Shown piece after piece: positions 1 through 9,835 of a DNA stretch of 64,000 bases; within the stretch, counting starts at the first letter, position 1; each line of letters opens with the position of its first letter. This stretch comes from Anthostomella pinea (lineage: Eukaryota; Ascomycota; Sordariomycetes; Xylariales; Xylariaceae), in the NCBI GenBank assembly GCA_963556695.1, contig CAUWAG010000011.1:620001-684000 (forward strand), given 5' to 3'. A model generated the notes under the pieces. That model did not search any database and had not been told where the DNA came from. It saw only the letters and a program-made list of their open reading frames with translations. The position numbers and the translations under genes were made by a program.

Positions 1-710
1 TGCTGTTGCTGCTATTATTGCTCGGCGATCCCATCCTTTCGAATGCGCTGTGAGTTGCCGCCAACCGTATCTTCCACTTCAACGGGGGCTGGCCAGTAGC
101 GGAAGTCGGAGGCGATAGCTACCTCTGTAGCCGAAAGCAAAGCAAGTATCTCTTGAGTCTTGAGGGCAATGGACATGGTGTTGTGGAGTCGCTTCGTGCA
201 GCAAGCGAATCCTGCACTGTGCCCCTTATCGTCAGAGCTGTTTGTCTCCCTTGCTCGACACTATCATCATTCATCATTCGGAGACCCAACATCAACAAGA
301 TCAAGACGGTATTTGATAGCCATCTTCGTCCAAGCTTTAAATATGCCCCGTGACAAGAAGCTACCGTAGCAGGCAAGGTGAGTGATAAGACTGGAAGTAA
401 AGGAAACGGTAATGACCACCATGTCACGAAAGCAAGTATCCTCTACCAGAGGTTCTGCTTCTGGCTGGTTGCGCCTCGTGCTTCTCGTGCTTCGTGTGCG
501 GGTAGGTGCAGCGGCTGCGGCATTGGCCTGCTGGTCGACGCTGGACATGGTGCCGCGGGCTGCATGTTGCAGGTAGCAGGCTGATGGACAAGGCGGACGA
601 GGCTGTCAGTGTCAGGAACCATCCTGGAGAACAAAGAACCTTCATGTACATATACATGGCCTCTACCCCTGACTAGTATTGCTCCTCTCTGCAGAACAAC
701 ATACCATTTA

Positions 711-730
711 CCCCCCCCCCCCCCCCCCCC
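711..730. repeat. Poly-C homopolymer (20 C)
   Basis: Twenty consecutive C residues are followed by ACCC. A run this long is error-prone in sequencing, so its length may not be exact. Confidence 0.95.
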
Positions 731-1230
731 ACCCATGATTCGGCCTTGTGACAGTTTGTTCTGCCTTCAACAAATATCAACCTCAAGACCACTGCTTCAG
801 TCACGATATCAGTTATCACAGCACACCTCTCGCTCTCAGACCCTCGTGTTTTTAGCTTCAGTCGATATATCAGATATCACGTCGCTCTCGGACCTCAGCT
901 TCAGCTTTCAGACCGCCACTTCAGCCTCCCGTCCCCTGAATCTTCTCGTAGGAAGGGTCGTTGCCAAGCGAGCCCTGGTTCAGTCCTTTGTTCACAAGTC
1001 GATCACTGCCTCACCACCAGGCTCTCAGACCTCTTAGACTTCTTGGACCACAGAAAAAACAAGGAATGAACCCAGAATCTATGGCGAACCTGAGACGCGC
1101 CGTGATGGCGGTGGTGGCGACGATGGGCCCAATGTTGACAGGACGGCCAGAAACACGAGACGTACATATTGAGCAACTTTCTCCTCACGACCCGGACCCC
1201 GAGATCAGCAACACACACTCTGAGCAACTA

Positions 1231-1279
1231 ACCCTGACCCTGACCCTGACCCTGACCCTGACCCTGACCCTTACCCTGC
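1231..1279. repeat. ACCCTG hexamer array
   Basis: About eight head-to-tail copies of ACCCTG are present, the last ones varying to ACCCTT/ACCCTG. The unit differs by one base from the ascomycete telomere repeat (CCCTAA), but the array is internal and short, so it is a simple repeat that at most resembles an interstitial telomeric sequence. Confidence 0.85.
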
Positions 1280-1469
1280 TTTTTATTTCTATTCTTTAAT
1301 CATAGCTATTACCAATGGCAACTTCGGACAGTCTTCGGACGACGAACTCAGCATCAAGGAGCTTCTTGGTGGGAATTGGCTAACGGTGCTCCAGTCCTGC
1401 GTGGACCGGAACTGTGACAGTAACTTTCGCCCCTTCCACAATGCCCTCTTCAACGAATCTGGCAACAAC

Positions 1470-2793
1470 ATGGCGGCCAATACCCAGGCATTGGTGATCT
1501 TCAACGCACTAGAAGAGACTCTGAGTCTTCAGGAGGCCAAGATAGCCCAGCTCCAGCAGACCATCACGACGGGCACCGGCGAGTTGCAGGTGCTGCGAAA
1601 CCAGCTGAACTCTGTTCAGGGACGTATCGAAGCCTTCGAGCAGAACATTGGTACCCTCACCCAGGCCTTCAACCAGGGTATCCAGGGCATGAGCAACAAT
1701 CCATACAAGGAATCCTCGTCCCTGGTGTCTGACCCGGCGTTATTTGATAGAGAAGAGAAGGACGACAAGAAGCGCCATCGCCAGTTCAGGGCTTGGTTGA
1801 GCAGCGCGCGCATGAAGATCAACGTTGAGAAGAGGAAGTACAGTACCGAATACAACAAGATCTTGTACGCAGTCTCTCGCCTGGACGGCACCGCGAGGGT
1901 GACTATTGATGGATACTTGGCGAGGATCTACAGCCACCCTGACCAATCCAGCAATATGGGAGTGGCAGGATGCAGACACCTTCTTCGATTGGCTGGAGCG
2001 ATCATACGATTCGCACAACAGGTCGGGTGACGCCAGCAGGGAGATGGATGACTTGAAGCAGAAGAACACCCCGTTCAACCTCTTCCTTTCTGAGTTCCTG
2101 GCCCTCGCCGGTGACCTGGGGCTGGACGACAAGGCGAAGGTCGAGAAGCTGAAGAAGAAGGTGAACAACGAGCCACAGTCAGCAGTAATCAGCGTGTTAC
2201 CCAAGCCTCAGAACGAAGACTTCGGCGGATGGGTAGACTGCTACCGATCACTGACCAAAAACATCGTCAACTACGCGCACCATACAGGCAATAAGAACCC
2301 CTTCTCGAACAACCCGTCCAGCAATAGCAACAACAATAAGAACAACAACAAGTCCAACAACAGGAACAACCAGACCCCTCAGCATCCACCGCGGGCACAA
2401 GCCCCGGCGCCAGCGGCAGGTGACCCGATGGACCTCGATTCTATCAGGCTGCGACGCCTGTCAACCACAGAGAGGCAGAAGCGGATCGAGAAAGGTCTGT
2501 GCCTGTACTGTGGAGGAGAGGGACACATGAAGCGAGACTGCCCTGAGGCTCCTCAACTTCTGCAATCGGTAACTCCCGCGAGAAACAACGGGCTCAATAT
2601 GGGCAGACCTGGGTCAGCGCCGCCTGGCAGGAATTTACAGGGAAGCGGCAACAAGACCAACCCCTTCAGGCAGGGCCATGCGTCGGACCTTCGAATCAGG
2701 GCTATCGGTTGGAAAGGTAATGCGGATGACTGGCCAGGAAGCACCACGAGCACCCCCGGATACGGCAACGGGTTTGGTCAAGGATACGGCTAA
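1470..2793 (+). pseudogene. Retrotransposon gag-like protein with CCHC zinc knuckle, frameshifted
   Basis: The protein would be a capsid/nucleocapsid gag. From the ATG at 1470 the product starts with a coiled-coil-like segment (LQEAKIAQLQQ), runs through a capsid-like helical region, and ends with an Asn/Gln-rich linker and a C-x2-C-x4-H-x4-C zinc knuckle (CLYCGGEGHMKRDC, 2500-2541). The N-terminal half (to about 1930) is in one frame and the capsid continuation (from about 1906, e.g. EWQDADTFFDWLER) in the next, so there is one indel around 1905-1955. The first frame stays open upstream of the ATG to about 1303, so the true start is uncertain. The natural-looking stop TAA (2791-2793) lies one base before the tail of the LINE at 2795, and no protease, reverse transcriptase or integrase follows. 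The pol part was either separated by the LINE insertion or deleted. I infer an LTR-element origin from gag architecture; no LTRs were found. Confidence 0.75.
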
Positions 2794-2794
2794 G

Positions 2795-2835
2795 TTTTGT
2801 TTGTTTGTTTGTTTGTTTGTTTGTTTGTTTGTTTT
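2795..2835 (-). repeat. (CAAA)n tail of the LINE
   Basis: About nine to ten copies of TTTG on the + strand, that is CAAA on the element strand, follow the ACGTTAAATAC terminus. Short tandem repeats instead of poly(A) are a common end of fungal LINEs. Confidence 0.9.
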
Positions 2836-2913
2836 GTATTTAACGTGGGGGGTAGCTCCTCAGTAGTGCAAACCACGCCTCCCAGAGCCTCTGTATCGCA
2901 GGGTTGTGGAGGT
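2836..2913 (-). repeat. Conserved LINE/SINE 3' tail, copy A
   Basis: On the minus strand this ends with CCCCCCACGTTAAATAC. It is nearly identical over about 75 bp to the tail of the SINE (3686-3763, opposite orientation) and to the tail of a third retroposon (9693-9770). It probably serves as the reverse-transcriptase recognition end. Confidence 0.85.
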
Positions 2914-3203
2914 CTCAAGATAATAAGTACAGTCAGTCCCGCTCACGGGCCCATCCCCGTTGTTGCGGCGGTATGACCTTGGGGTCATCCATCTGGTCCT
3001 TCAAGAAAAGCTATCTATCGGGGGCGGATTATTGAAAAGAACTTGCTCTTCTCTACGAATTTTGCCCATTATGTGCTCCTCTCTCCTAAGTATTATAAAC
3101 AAGCTGTCCTAGGCGAGTACCTAAATAGCAGCCGGTTTTTCCCCAGTCTCTTCCAAAAAAAAATGTGTTATGGTGTTTTCTTCTCACCACAGCTGCAGTG
3201 ATC

Positions 3204-3218
3204 ATTCGAGTCTGTATG
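3204..3218. repeat. 15-bp target-site duplication, left copy, of the SINE
   Basis: ATTCGAGTCTGTATG is found here and, without mismatch, at 3786-3800. The two copies bracket exactly the tRNA-like head and the (CAAA)n tail of the SINE, and joining them restores continuous LINE 3' UTR. Confidence 0.93.
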
Positions 3219-3311
3219 GGCCGTATGGCGCAATGGTCAAATGCGCCTGGTTGTGTTCTCGTTTGTGCGGTGGGCGACGAGAACAAGTGGGTTCGAATCC
3301 TGCTATGGCCC
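3219..3311 (+). other. tRNA-like head of the SINE (pol III A and B boxes)
   Basis: A 7-bp acceptor stem forms between GGCCGTA (3219-3225) and TATGGCC (3304-3310). A D-stem GCGC/GCGC and a T-arm (3287-3303) with loop TTCGAAT are present. The 40 nt between the D- and T-arms do not give a standard anticodon arm; instead GTTCTCG pairs with CGAGAAC over a 16-nt loop. It is therefore a diverged tRNA derivative acting as an internal promoter rather than a working tRNA gene, and no anticodon can be assigned. Confidence 0.8.
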
Positions 3312-3685
3312 CCTTTCTGACCCGGCTTGTGCGAGTCGATAACCAGCACACGACAGTGGAGAGGCCCCATTTTATCGCAGAGCCCGATAGCCAAGCAGCT
3401 TGTCTCCACAATACCCACTCCTGCGAGGTTTTCCCCCTTGTGGTTTCCCTCGCCAGCAGATAACAAACACCTATTCCACCCACCAATGCGACATATATCG
3501 AACGGCTACTGGAACGATATGTACACCAGAGAACTGAGGTTCACTGGGTCGCTTTGTCATTAGATAGGAGGTTTTTTCTGACGGAATCGTGCTTGGGTAT
3601 TGACTAAAACTATCTGAACACTCCAGATTGGTACCGCTACAGCGAGGATAGGCTCGTGCGCGGATCTGAATGTATCTAATTTGAC

Positions 3686-3763
3686 ACCTCTACAACCTTG
3701 CGATGCAATGGCTCTGGGAGGCGTGGTTTGCACTACTGAGGAGCTACCCCCCACGTTAAATAC
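3686..3763 (+). repeat. Conserved LINE/SINE 3' tail, copy B (SINE)
   Basis: This copy is inverted relative to copy A at 2836-2913 and ends in CACGTTAAATAC before (CAAA)n. Similarity to the LINE continues more weakly for roughly 60 bp upstream, so the SINE borrowed more than the minimal tail. Confidence 0.88.
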
Positions 3764-3785
3764 AAACAAACAAACAAACAAACAA

Positions 3786-3800
3786 ATTCGAGTCTGTATG
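3786..3800. repeat. 15-bp target-site duplication, right copy, of the SINE
   Basis: Identical to 3204-3218; it starts at the last A of the (CAAA)n tail. Confidence 0.93.
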
Positions 3801-3955
3801 CCCAAAGCGTTCATAATATCTGGCAAAGTCGCTATGTCCAGATCTGGCCGCTAGAAGTCTGTGTAAAGTACTCCTTTTAAAGATATAAGGTCTTTTTCAG
3901 TTATTGTATGTGAGTATACTTCTTGATATTTAGGTTCTGATCGGTCTTTTTATCA

Positions 3956-6900
3956 TTAATTGAACTCTTTCTTGCCCTTTCTTTTAAAATCTCTCTTGAC
4001 CCAAGAGATTATAGGAAGATTTGTTGTGTCTGTTTCTAGCATGGCACCCTCTTTTGCTAGTGTGTCGGCAGCTTCGTTGCCATCAATATCTCTGTGTCCA
4101 GGAATCCATTTGACGGTCACTCCAGGAGTGTGTGCTGTGGCAAGTTCTTGAAATCGTAGAAAAATGTTTTGTGATGTCTCGGGTGGAGTCCCATTGAGCC
4201 CATTTACCACTGACGTGTTGTCCAGGCAGACATATAGCTGTTTTCCGTGTCCAATTGCCCTGGCTGCTGCAAGACCTTGGAGAGCACCATGGACTTCAGC
4301 ATCTATTACTTCTGCTTGTAGAAGTCTGCCCCTTCCCCGGTATATTTCTTGTGTAGTGCCGCCTTTCCTGATGGTATAACCCCATCTAGTGCGGATTGTG
4401 CCTTGGTCATCCAACTGTGATCCATCTGAGTAGATGACAAGGTCAGTGTTCATGTTTCTCTCTTGTAACCATTGCTTGAAGAGCTCTATTTCTTTGTCTT
4501 TGTCTTTGCGGATTGGGCGCTTTTTCCATGATGGCCTGGTAAGTATTGGTCTCTGGAAGTCAGGGACTAGCTGAAAGCTCCTTTGTAGCCTTGTTGGATC
4601 CTTGCGAGCTTGTATTTGGAGCCTGCCAACCAGAGGGTGTCTCTGATCTATTCGTCCTAGTCGGAGGCCGTGACGTCGTCTTATTAACTCTGCAAGAACT
4701 CCTGCTGGGGGAATCTGCGATTCAAAGTATAAGATATGTCCAGGGTGTGTTTTCCAGACTGGCAAGATAGCCCTGACCGCCGTTCATAGTACGGCATCTA
4801 TTGTTCCAAGAAGCCCCTTAATGCGACATGCTGATGTCTCACCTAAGCTCCCAGCTTTCTCGATTCCTGGGTACCAGGCCTCCAGGCCATGTGTGAGAAT
4901 AGGAATAACACAAGCTTTCACAGCCCTCTTGGTTAATTTTACTAGAAGTCCTTTGACTGTGTTGTATAGTCCTCGAAGGTGATTTGCTACCCTACTAGCT
5001 TTCTTGGCCCAGTGAGAAACATGGTCTTTGAAGTTTAGTTTCCTATCCAGAAGGACACCTAGCCATCGCATGGAATACTTAGCTGTTTTGTTTATTGTTC
5101 CGTGGCAAACTGGGGGATTGTCTGAGTTCTTTTTCCGTGAGAAGTGCATGATCTCGGTTTTGTCGGGATCAAATTCAATAGCATTGTTATGTCCCTATTG
5201 ATTGAATAAATGAAGGTTTTCAGAAGCCTCTGTAGCTGTTTCTTTAAGGTTCTTTCCAATACAGAGTGTTGCTAGGTCATCTGCATATCCAAAGCGTCTT
5301 CTTTTCATGCCAAGTCGGGCACAGATTGGCTCTGTATACAGCATGTAGAGGATTGGAGAGACTGGTGAGCCTTGTGGGAGCCCACAAGTGAGAGCTTTTA
5401 TATCGGTCACAGTACCTTCAAACCGAACTCTTGCGGACCGCTCGGACATGAACGACTGGACCCATCTTATGAGAAAGCCTGGCCAGCCCTGTTCTCTCAT
5501 GCGAACCACCAGCCGTCCCATTAGGGCAGCATCAAAGGCCCCTTTCACATCTGATGTGACTACCGTTGCAACGAGGCCTTGGTCAAGGGCCTGCTCAATA
5601 TCGTGTATGAGTGCAGCTACCAGGTCAGTGGCAGAGCGCTTTGGTAGAGCTCCAAAATGTTGTGGGGCTAGAATTCCAAGTTTGACAACAAACCAGGTAA
5701 TTCTTTTCGCAATGAGTCGTTCTAGGCCCTTGCCAAGACATGACAGTAGCGATATTGGTCTGTAGGCCCTGGGATTGGAGTAGTCTTTCTTTCCTGGTTT
5801 TGGGATCATCACCACCTCAGCTACTTTGAATGGTTTAGGGTGGTGTCCAATCAGTAGACAGGTCTGGAAAAGGGCTCTGATATGTTCACCAATGACTGGC
5901 CAGCAAGCTTTCAGAATCCGTACTGTGAGGGTATCTACTCCCGGGGAGTTGCTCTTGGTTCCTAAAGTGTACCCTTCAGCCTCTTCCAGTCCGACGTGGT
6001 ATTCAAGGGGGATGTATGGCTTGGGTTGTATGATCTGAGCGGACCAGGGGTCGATGATATCGTTGTCTGAGGTACTTTGTTCAAGCGTGGCTGAGCGTAA
6101 TGCATTTGCCTTGCTCTCTTGTGACTCGAATATTTGGTCTCCTATGATGATGGGAGGGGAACGCAATCCTGCTGATAACTTGTGCCAAGAGACGATTCTG
6201 TATAAGTCCTTTGGCTCAGTTACTAAATCAATTAAAGTCTGCCAGTACTCTCTCCTAGCTTTCCGAACCACGCGGCGAAATTCCTGTCGGGCTGAATTCC
6301 GCCTTTCTTGGCTTGTAGTCTGTTTAGAAAGGACTCTGTATGTCTGAACAGCTGATTTGTAGTCATCATTCCACCAAGCAGTGGGCCTAGATTGTCGGGG
6401 CTTCTTGCCCACTGTCCTGATACAGCCTTGGATCATATTGATCAAGCTCTGTGTAAATGCATCCACCTGGCCAGGGGATACACCCAGCCGGGGGAGTTCA
6501 TGGATCCTGGTTTGGACATTATTTGCCAGCTCTTGTAGTTTGTCATCTGGTACTATCCAGTAATTGGCCTTAGAGACTTGGTCCAGATCTCCCTGAATTG
6601 GAATGATTATTCGTAATGTCTTATGATCTGAGGTGCACTGAAGTGCATCATTGACTGAGGCTTCAGCCATGGGGACATCTGAGAACACCAGATCTAGTAC
6701 ATTTCTGTCATCATGTGTTGGAATATCTGGTTCAGAAATCAGATCCAGTCCATGATCTGCCATAGTCTGTGCAAGTATGACACCACCATGATATCCTGGA
6801 TTGCTTGAGTCCCAGGATATGTCGCCAGTATTGAAATCTCCAGCTATAACGCAGCCAAAAGGTGGAGTCCATACTTCCAGAATATCATCCACTTCTTGTG

Positions 6901-7288
6901 GGTTGTCACAAGGCCGGTAGACACTGGCAAATATAATGCCTTGTACCTTGACCCAGGTGATGTCTCGTGTAGTATAGGGCCGAAGTTGATCCACTTAAAG
7001 GTGTTTTCTCACATAGATGAGAGATCTGGGCCGTGTACTGTCGCTGTCCCAGGAATCCACTGGGGAGTATATATTATAATTGGGATGTGTCTTTACTCCT
7101 ATTCTCCTGCCTGGTGGTATGCCAACCCAGGGCTCTTGCATCAGGATGATGTCTGCTTGTTCTCCTTTGTAGTCAGCCAGGTTGATGGCTAACTCTGTAG
7201 GGCCTGCACTCTTTTGTCCTCCTGCTGTGTTCACAGAATGGATGACTAGATGCCCATGTCGATGTGTTTCGTTTGGTGTACCTAACAT
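3956..7288 (-). pseudogene. LINE ORF2: endonuclease / reverse transcriptase / RNase H
   Basis: One uninterrupted reading frame of about 1,110 codons carries the LINE enzymes. The N-terminal apurinic-type endonuclease shows QEPWVG, GDFN and SDH motifs. The reverse transcriptase shows RPISLLSCLGKGLER, a block A Asp in SDVKGAFD, GLPQGSPVSP and the catalytic FGYADD. A C-terminal RNase H shows YSDGSQ, an acidic DAEVHGAL, LDNTSVV and GNEAADTLA, so its Asp/Glu/Asp/Asp set looks complete. Three premature stops break it: TAA 6995-6997, TAG 5195-5197 and TGA 4784-4786; there is no frameshift. The ATG at 7288 overlaps the ORF1 stop within ATGTTAG (7282-7288), suggesting coupled termination and re-initiation. 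The final stop is TAA at 3956. All three premature stops could arise from CAA, CAG or CGA by one C-to-T change. The enzyme would perform target-primed reverse transcription. Confidence 0.92.
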
Positions 7289-8823
7289 TGACTGACAATA
7301 ATGGTATCGGCATCTCTGGGATGAGTTGTATCTGTTGTGTCGATTTGCATTGTGATGTCTTCGTTATTGTTGCTGGGTGTTGACCCAGCTTGGTTTCTGC
7401 CTGCTTCATTAAAGGCCTTGGATCTGGCTCTTTCTCCAGCCAGCCTTATTTCCTGGATTTGCTCCCATGTGTGCTTGTGGATGATGCCTTTTACAACCTT
7501 GGGGCGTGCAGGGCATTTATCGAAGTTGGCAGCATGAGGTCCTTTGTAATTGATACACTTTGGGATTGGTTTTTCGCACTCTCCCTGGTGTACTGTGTTG
7601 GCGCAGTGTGCACATACTTGCTTTTTGCATCGGTAATTTCTACCATGGTATCTGAAGCAGCTTGCACACTGATGAACCTTGGGGGTGTATTGAATATGCC
7701 TTGAGGTCATTGAGTGGGCAAAAAGCGTGAATGGTTTCTTTACTGCACTGGACAGAGAGATTATCCACGTGGTTTCTGGATCAGAATCAATCGTGTTCCT
7801 TTAGAGTATACACCTTAAAGGTCTGTCACCTGTTTGGGCTTTAACTTCATTAGCAACAGCAATATCGGTAATATCGATTGTCAATCCTTCTGCACTGATG
7901 ACCTTTCTTGGGCATCTATCGACCTTATAGTGATGCCAGACCGTGTGGGTCTCGATCTTTTCTGCCTTGAGAATATCAATGATTTCTTCTTGAAAGGCCA
8001 GGAGCTTAGCCTGAGTTAGCTTATCCCTTGGGTGTAAGGTAAATCCAGAGGGGCACCGGGTCACTTCTCTAAGCTCTTAAGGGTAGAGCTTAAGTCTTCT
8101 GTTTAGTGTAGACTTTATTCTATAAGGCTCTAGGTGGCTATTATCCATGCGGACAAAGACCCGGAGATTATCCTGCTTTTTCTTCAGTTGGTTGGTAGTG
8201 ATGCGGGTGCCAGGCTGTGTTTTCTTTATGGTAATGTTGACTGTCCGTGGATATTGTTGTTGGCTAGAGGAGACAGCTTGGGCAAAGGTTATGGTGGGCT
8301 TTACCATCCCTATCCCCCCAGGGATGGTCTTCCTTTTGGGCGGATCTCGGGTTTCCAGCCACTTGTTCAGACATTTAGAGAAAAAAGCGCTAAACTCCTT
8401 GGCATGAGAGTATAGTTTGGTTCCAGCTTTCTCAAATGTCTTATCAATCGCTGTAACACACTCTTGAAACATTGTTATCCTGGTTTCATAAAAGTGCTTG
8501 TCTTTAGCCAGTATTCTGGTAACTTAGTCCTGGCACTCTGAGGAAGAGGTTTTATTCCTTATATCGCATGTAATGGCTTGGTCTGTCAAGATTTTGTTTA
8601 ATTGAGGTCGTTTCATTCTAGTAGTGCTGTTATCATTGATATTTCGGGATTTTCCTTTCAGAGGGGAAATAACGGTGAAGTCAGCCTCAGAGACCTGTGA
8701 CGGGCTGCTGCTGATGTCGTCAAGCAGTGCCTGGCGGAGCCTGCTCGGAGTTGCTGGGCCGTATATCTTTCTAGGGGCCAGGGATTTGAGCACGCCGCCG
8801 GTGGTCGTCTTTAGGACGGCCAC
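7282..8823 (-). pseudogene. LINE ORF1: gag-like nucleic-acid-binding protein
   Basis: A single frame of at least 510 codons carries three in-frame TAA stops (8524-8526, 8077-8079, 7801-7803) and no frameshift. The C-terminal part contains a cysteine/histidine cluster of three knuckle-like motifs (starting CASCFRYHG, CAHCANTVHQGEC and CINYKGPH), as expected for a LINE ORF1 RNA-binding protein. The N-terminal third is basic and Ser/Thr-rich. The frame stays open upstream of 8823 for some 45 nt without a clear ATG, so the true start is unresolved. The gene stop overlaps the ORF2 start codon. Confidence 0.85.
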
Positions 8824-9041
8824 GGGCGTGTTTGGGGGCCCGTCATGAAAGTGTGCTATCAGGCTTGTGAAAAAAATTCTCTTGTGCCTTGGCAGAGATA
8901 GTCAGTTACTGAGAGAAGTGCCTACTTTAGTGCAAATATCAAGGTTGCGCTCTAACAGCGGGGCGCCAAGAAGAATAGTTGTTTTTGTGAGGCTCGTGTG
9001 CTCTGCTCCTATATTGATACACTTCTGTGAAGACCGTCCTA

Positions 9042-9835
9042 CACTCCCCGCCCAGAAGTCTCCGTGCCCACTTTTTGAGCAGCACTCACCGCCTACACCC
9101 TCTAACTTTCAGCATTCACCACGCACCCATTTCTTACTGTAATAATATGGAAAAAAGTGTATTATGTAGGCCATTCAATAGTGCGTGTACCAGCAACCTG
9201 CCATTTTCACTGCGGCGATTCGGTTGCTGAGAGATTCGATGAGAACTCGTACATCCTCAGGATCGATCGGGTTGAAATCAGGGCTGTGAGCAGGCCAGTC
9301 GATCGTCCAGATGCCGTGCTCCTCTAGCCACTCTGGAGTGCCTCCAAATCGATGGATGCGAGCGTTGTCTTGGCTGAGATTATTTGTGCCAGCAGAGTTT
9401 ATCTCCCCTTGGTTGCGGAGAAAGTGGACAAAATTCTACACAAAAGTATGTCCTAGAGTCATAGAATATTCTTGATACTGTGACGGCCTGCACAGACCTT
9501 CCACATGACAAGTGGATACTTCCTAATAGGGGAAGGATCTGACCAGAGGATCCCCTTAAAGGGGCAACCTCCCACTGTACCTATCTCCCTCTCTCTTCCT
9601 TTCCTCTCTAGTCTTGATATTCTCGTCAATAGAGTAATAGCTGCTTGCTGTCGGCCATGTCCCAGCTCCTCAGTACGCTCGCCGTGACAGATACCTCCGC
9701 AACCCTGCGATGCAGAGGCTCTTGGAGGCGTGGTTTGCACTACTGAGGAGCAATCCCCCACGTTAAATACAATCAATCAATCAATCAAAAGAGTCATAGA
9801 ATATCAGTTTATCGACAACCAGGCGTAACTGCCTT
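9042..9835 (-). mobile_element. Tc1-mariner fragment (3' half), interrupted by a retroposon
   Basis: Minus-strand transposase remnants include KLIFYDS near 9830, DNARIHRFGGTPEWLEEHGI (about 9330-9380) and a C-terminus ending in a WYTHY-like motif. The element end is a TA followed by a terminal repeat at 9042 (cactcccc...agaagtctccg), closely matching the right end of the mariner at 47182-48881, so both belong to one family. The 5' half is missing: homology stops near 9835 where decayed LINE sequence begins. A 320-bp retroposon with 15-bp target duplication splits it at 9470-9789. The frame is broken several times and cannot be functional. Confidence 0.75.
9470..9789 (+). mobile_element. 320-bp retroposon sharing the LINE/SINE tail, (AATC)n end
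   Basis: The insert is bounded by the 15-bp repeat AGAGTCATAGAATAT at 9455-9469 and 9790-9804. Its 3' end (9693-9770) matches the LINE/SINE tail through CCCCCACGTTAAATAC and is followed by a tetranucleotide (AATC)n run instead of (CAAA)n. No A/B-box pair or coding sequence is visible in the 5' part, so it is either a 5'-truncated LINE copy of a sister family or another SINE-like element. Confidence 0.85.

Larger units (their letters stand above)
1..1289. other. Left-edge region without a supportable gene
   Basis: I see only short, mutually overlapping open frames with no recognisable domain. The stretch contains a C20 homopolymer and a CCCTGA-type hexamer array (listed separately). It may be the flank or decayed 5' part of the gag-bearing element that follows. 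Confidence 0.5.
3219..3785 (+). mobile_element. tRNA-headed SINE with LINE-derived tail
   Basis: This 567-bp non-autonomous retroposon has three parts: a tRNA-related head (3219-3311), an unrelated body, and a tail (3686-3763) nearly identical to the 3' end of the LINE it sits in, followed by (CAAA)n (3764-3785). It is flanked by a perfect 15-bp target duplication and lies in the 3' UTR of that LINE, in the opposite orientation. The head carries pol III-type A-box (TGGCGCAATGG, 3226-3236) and B-box (GGTTCGAATCC, 3290-3300) sequences. It presumably relied on the LINE machinery, as known SINE/LINE pairs do. No protein is encoded. The flawless duplication suggests a fairly recent insertion. Confidence 0.9.
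2795..9041 (-). mobile_element. Tad1-like LINE (non-LTR retrotransposon), nearly full length, with nested SINE
   Basis: Reading the minus strand, the element comprises a 5' region ending near 9041, ORF1 (7282-8823 and possibly beyond), ORF2 (3956-7288), a 3' UTR, a conserved tail (2836-2913) and a terminal (CAAA)n run (2795-2835). The 3' UTR is interrupted by a SINE at 3219-3785. ORF2 has the order endonuclease, reverse transcriptase, RNase H, as in fungal Tad1-type elements. Both ORFs are intact in frame apart from six premature stops. The 5' end is set by abutment to a mariner terminus at 9042; I could not find a target duplication for the LINE itself. Its 3' end lies one base past the gag stop codon. 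Clade assignment is from domain order and host type, not a tree. Confidence 0.85.

Noticed and set aside
609..1037. 142-codon frame containing a poly-Pro run
   Set aside because: The run is the C20 homopolymer, composition elsewhere is low-complexity, and no domain is visible.
3219..3311. A functional tRNA gene
   Set aside because: A- and B-boxes and the acceptor stem fit, but no standard anticodon arm can form and the unit is the head of a flanked retroposon.
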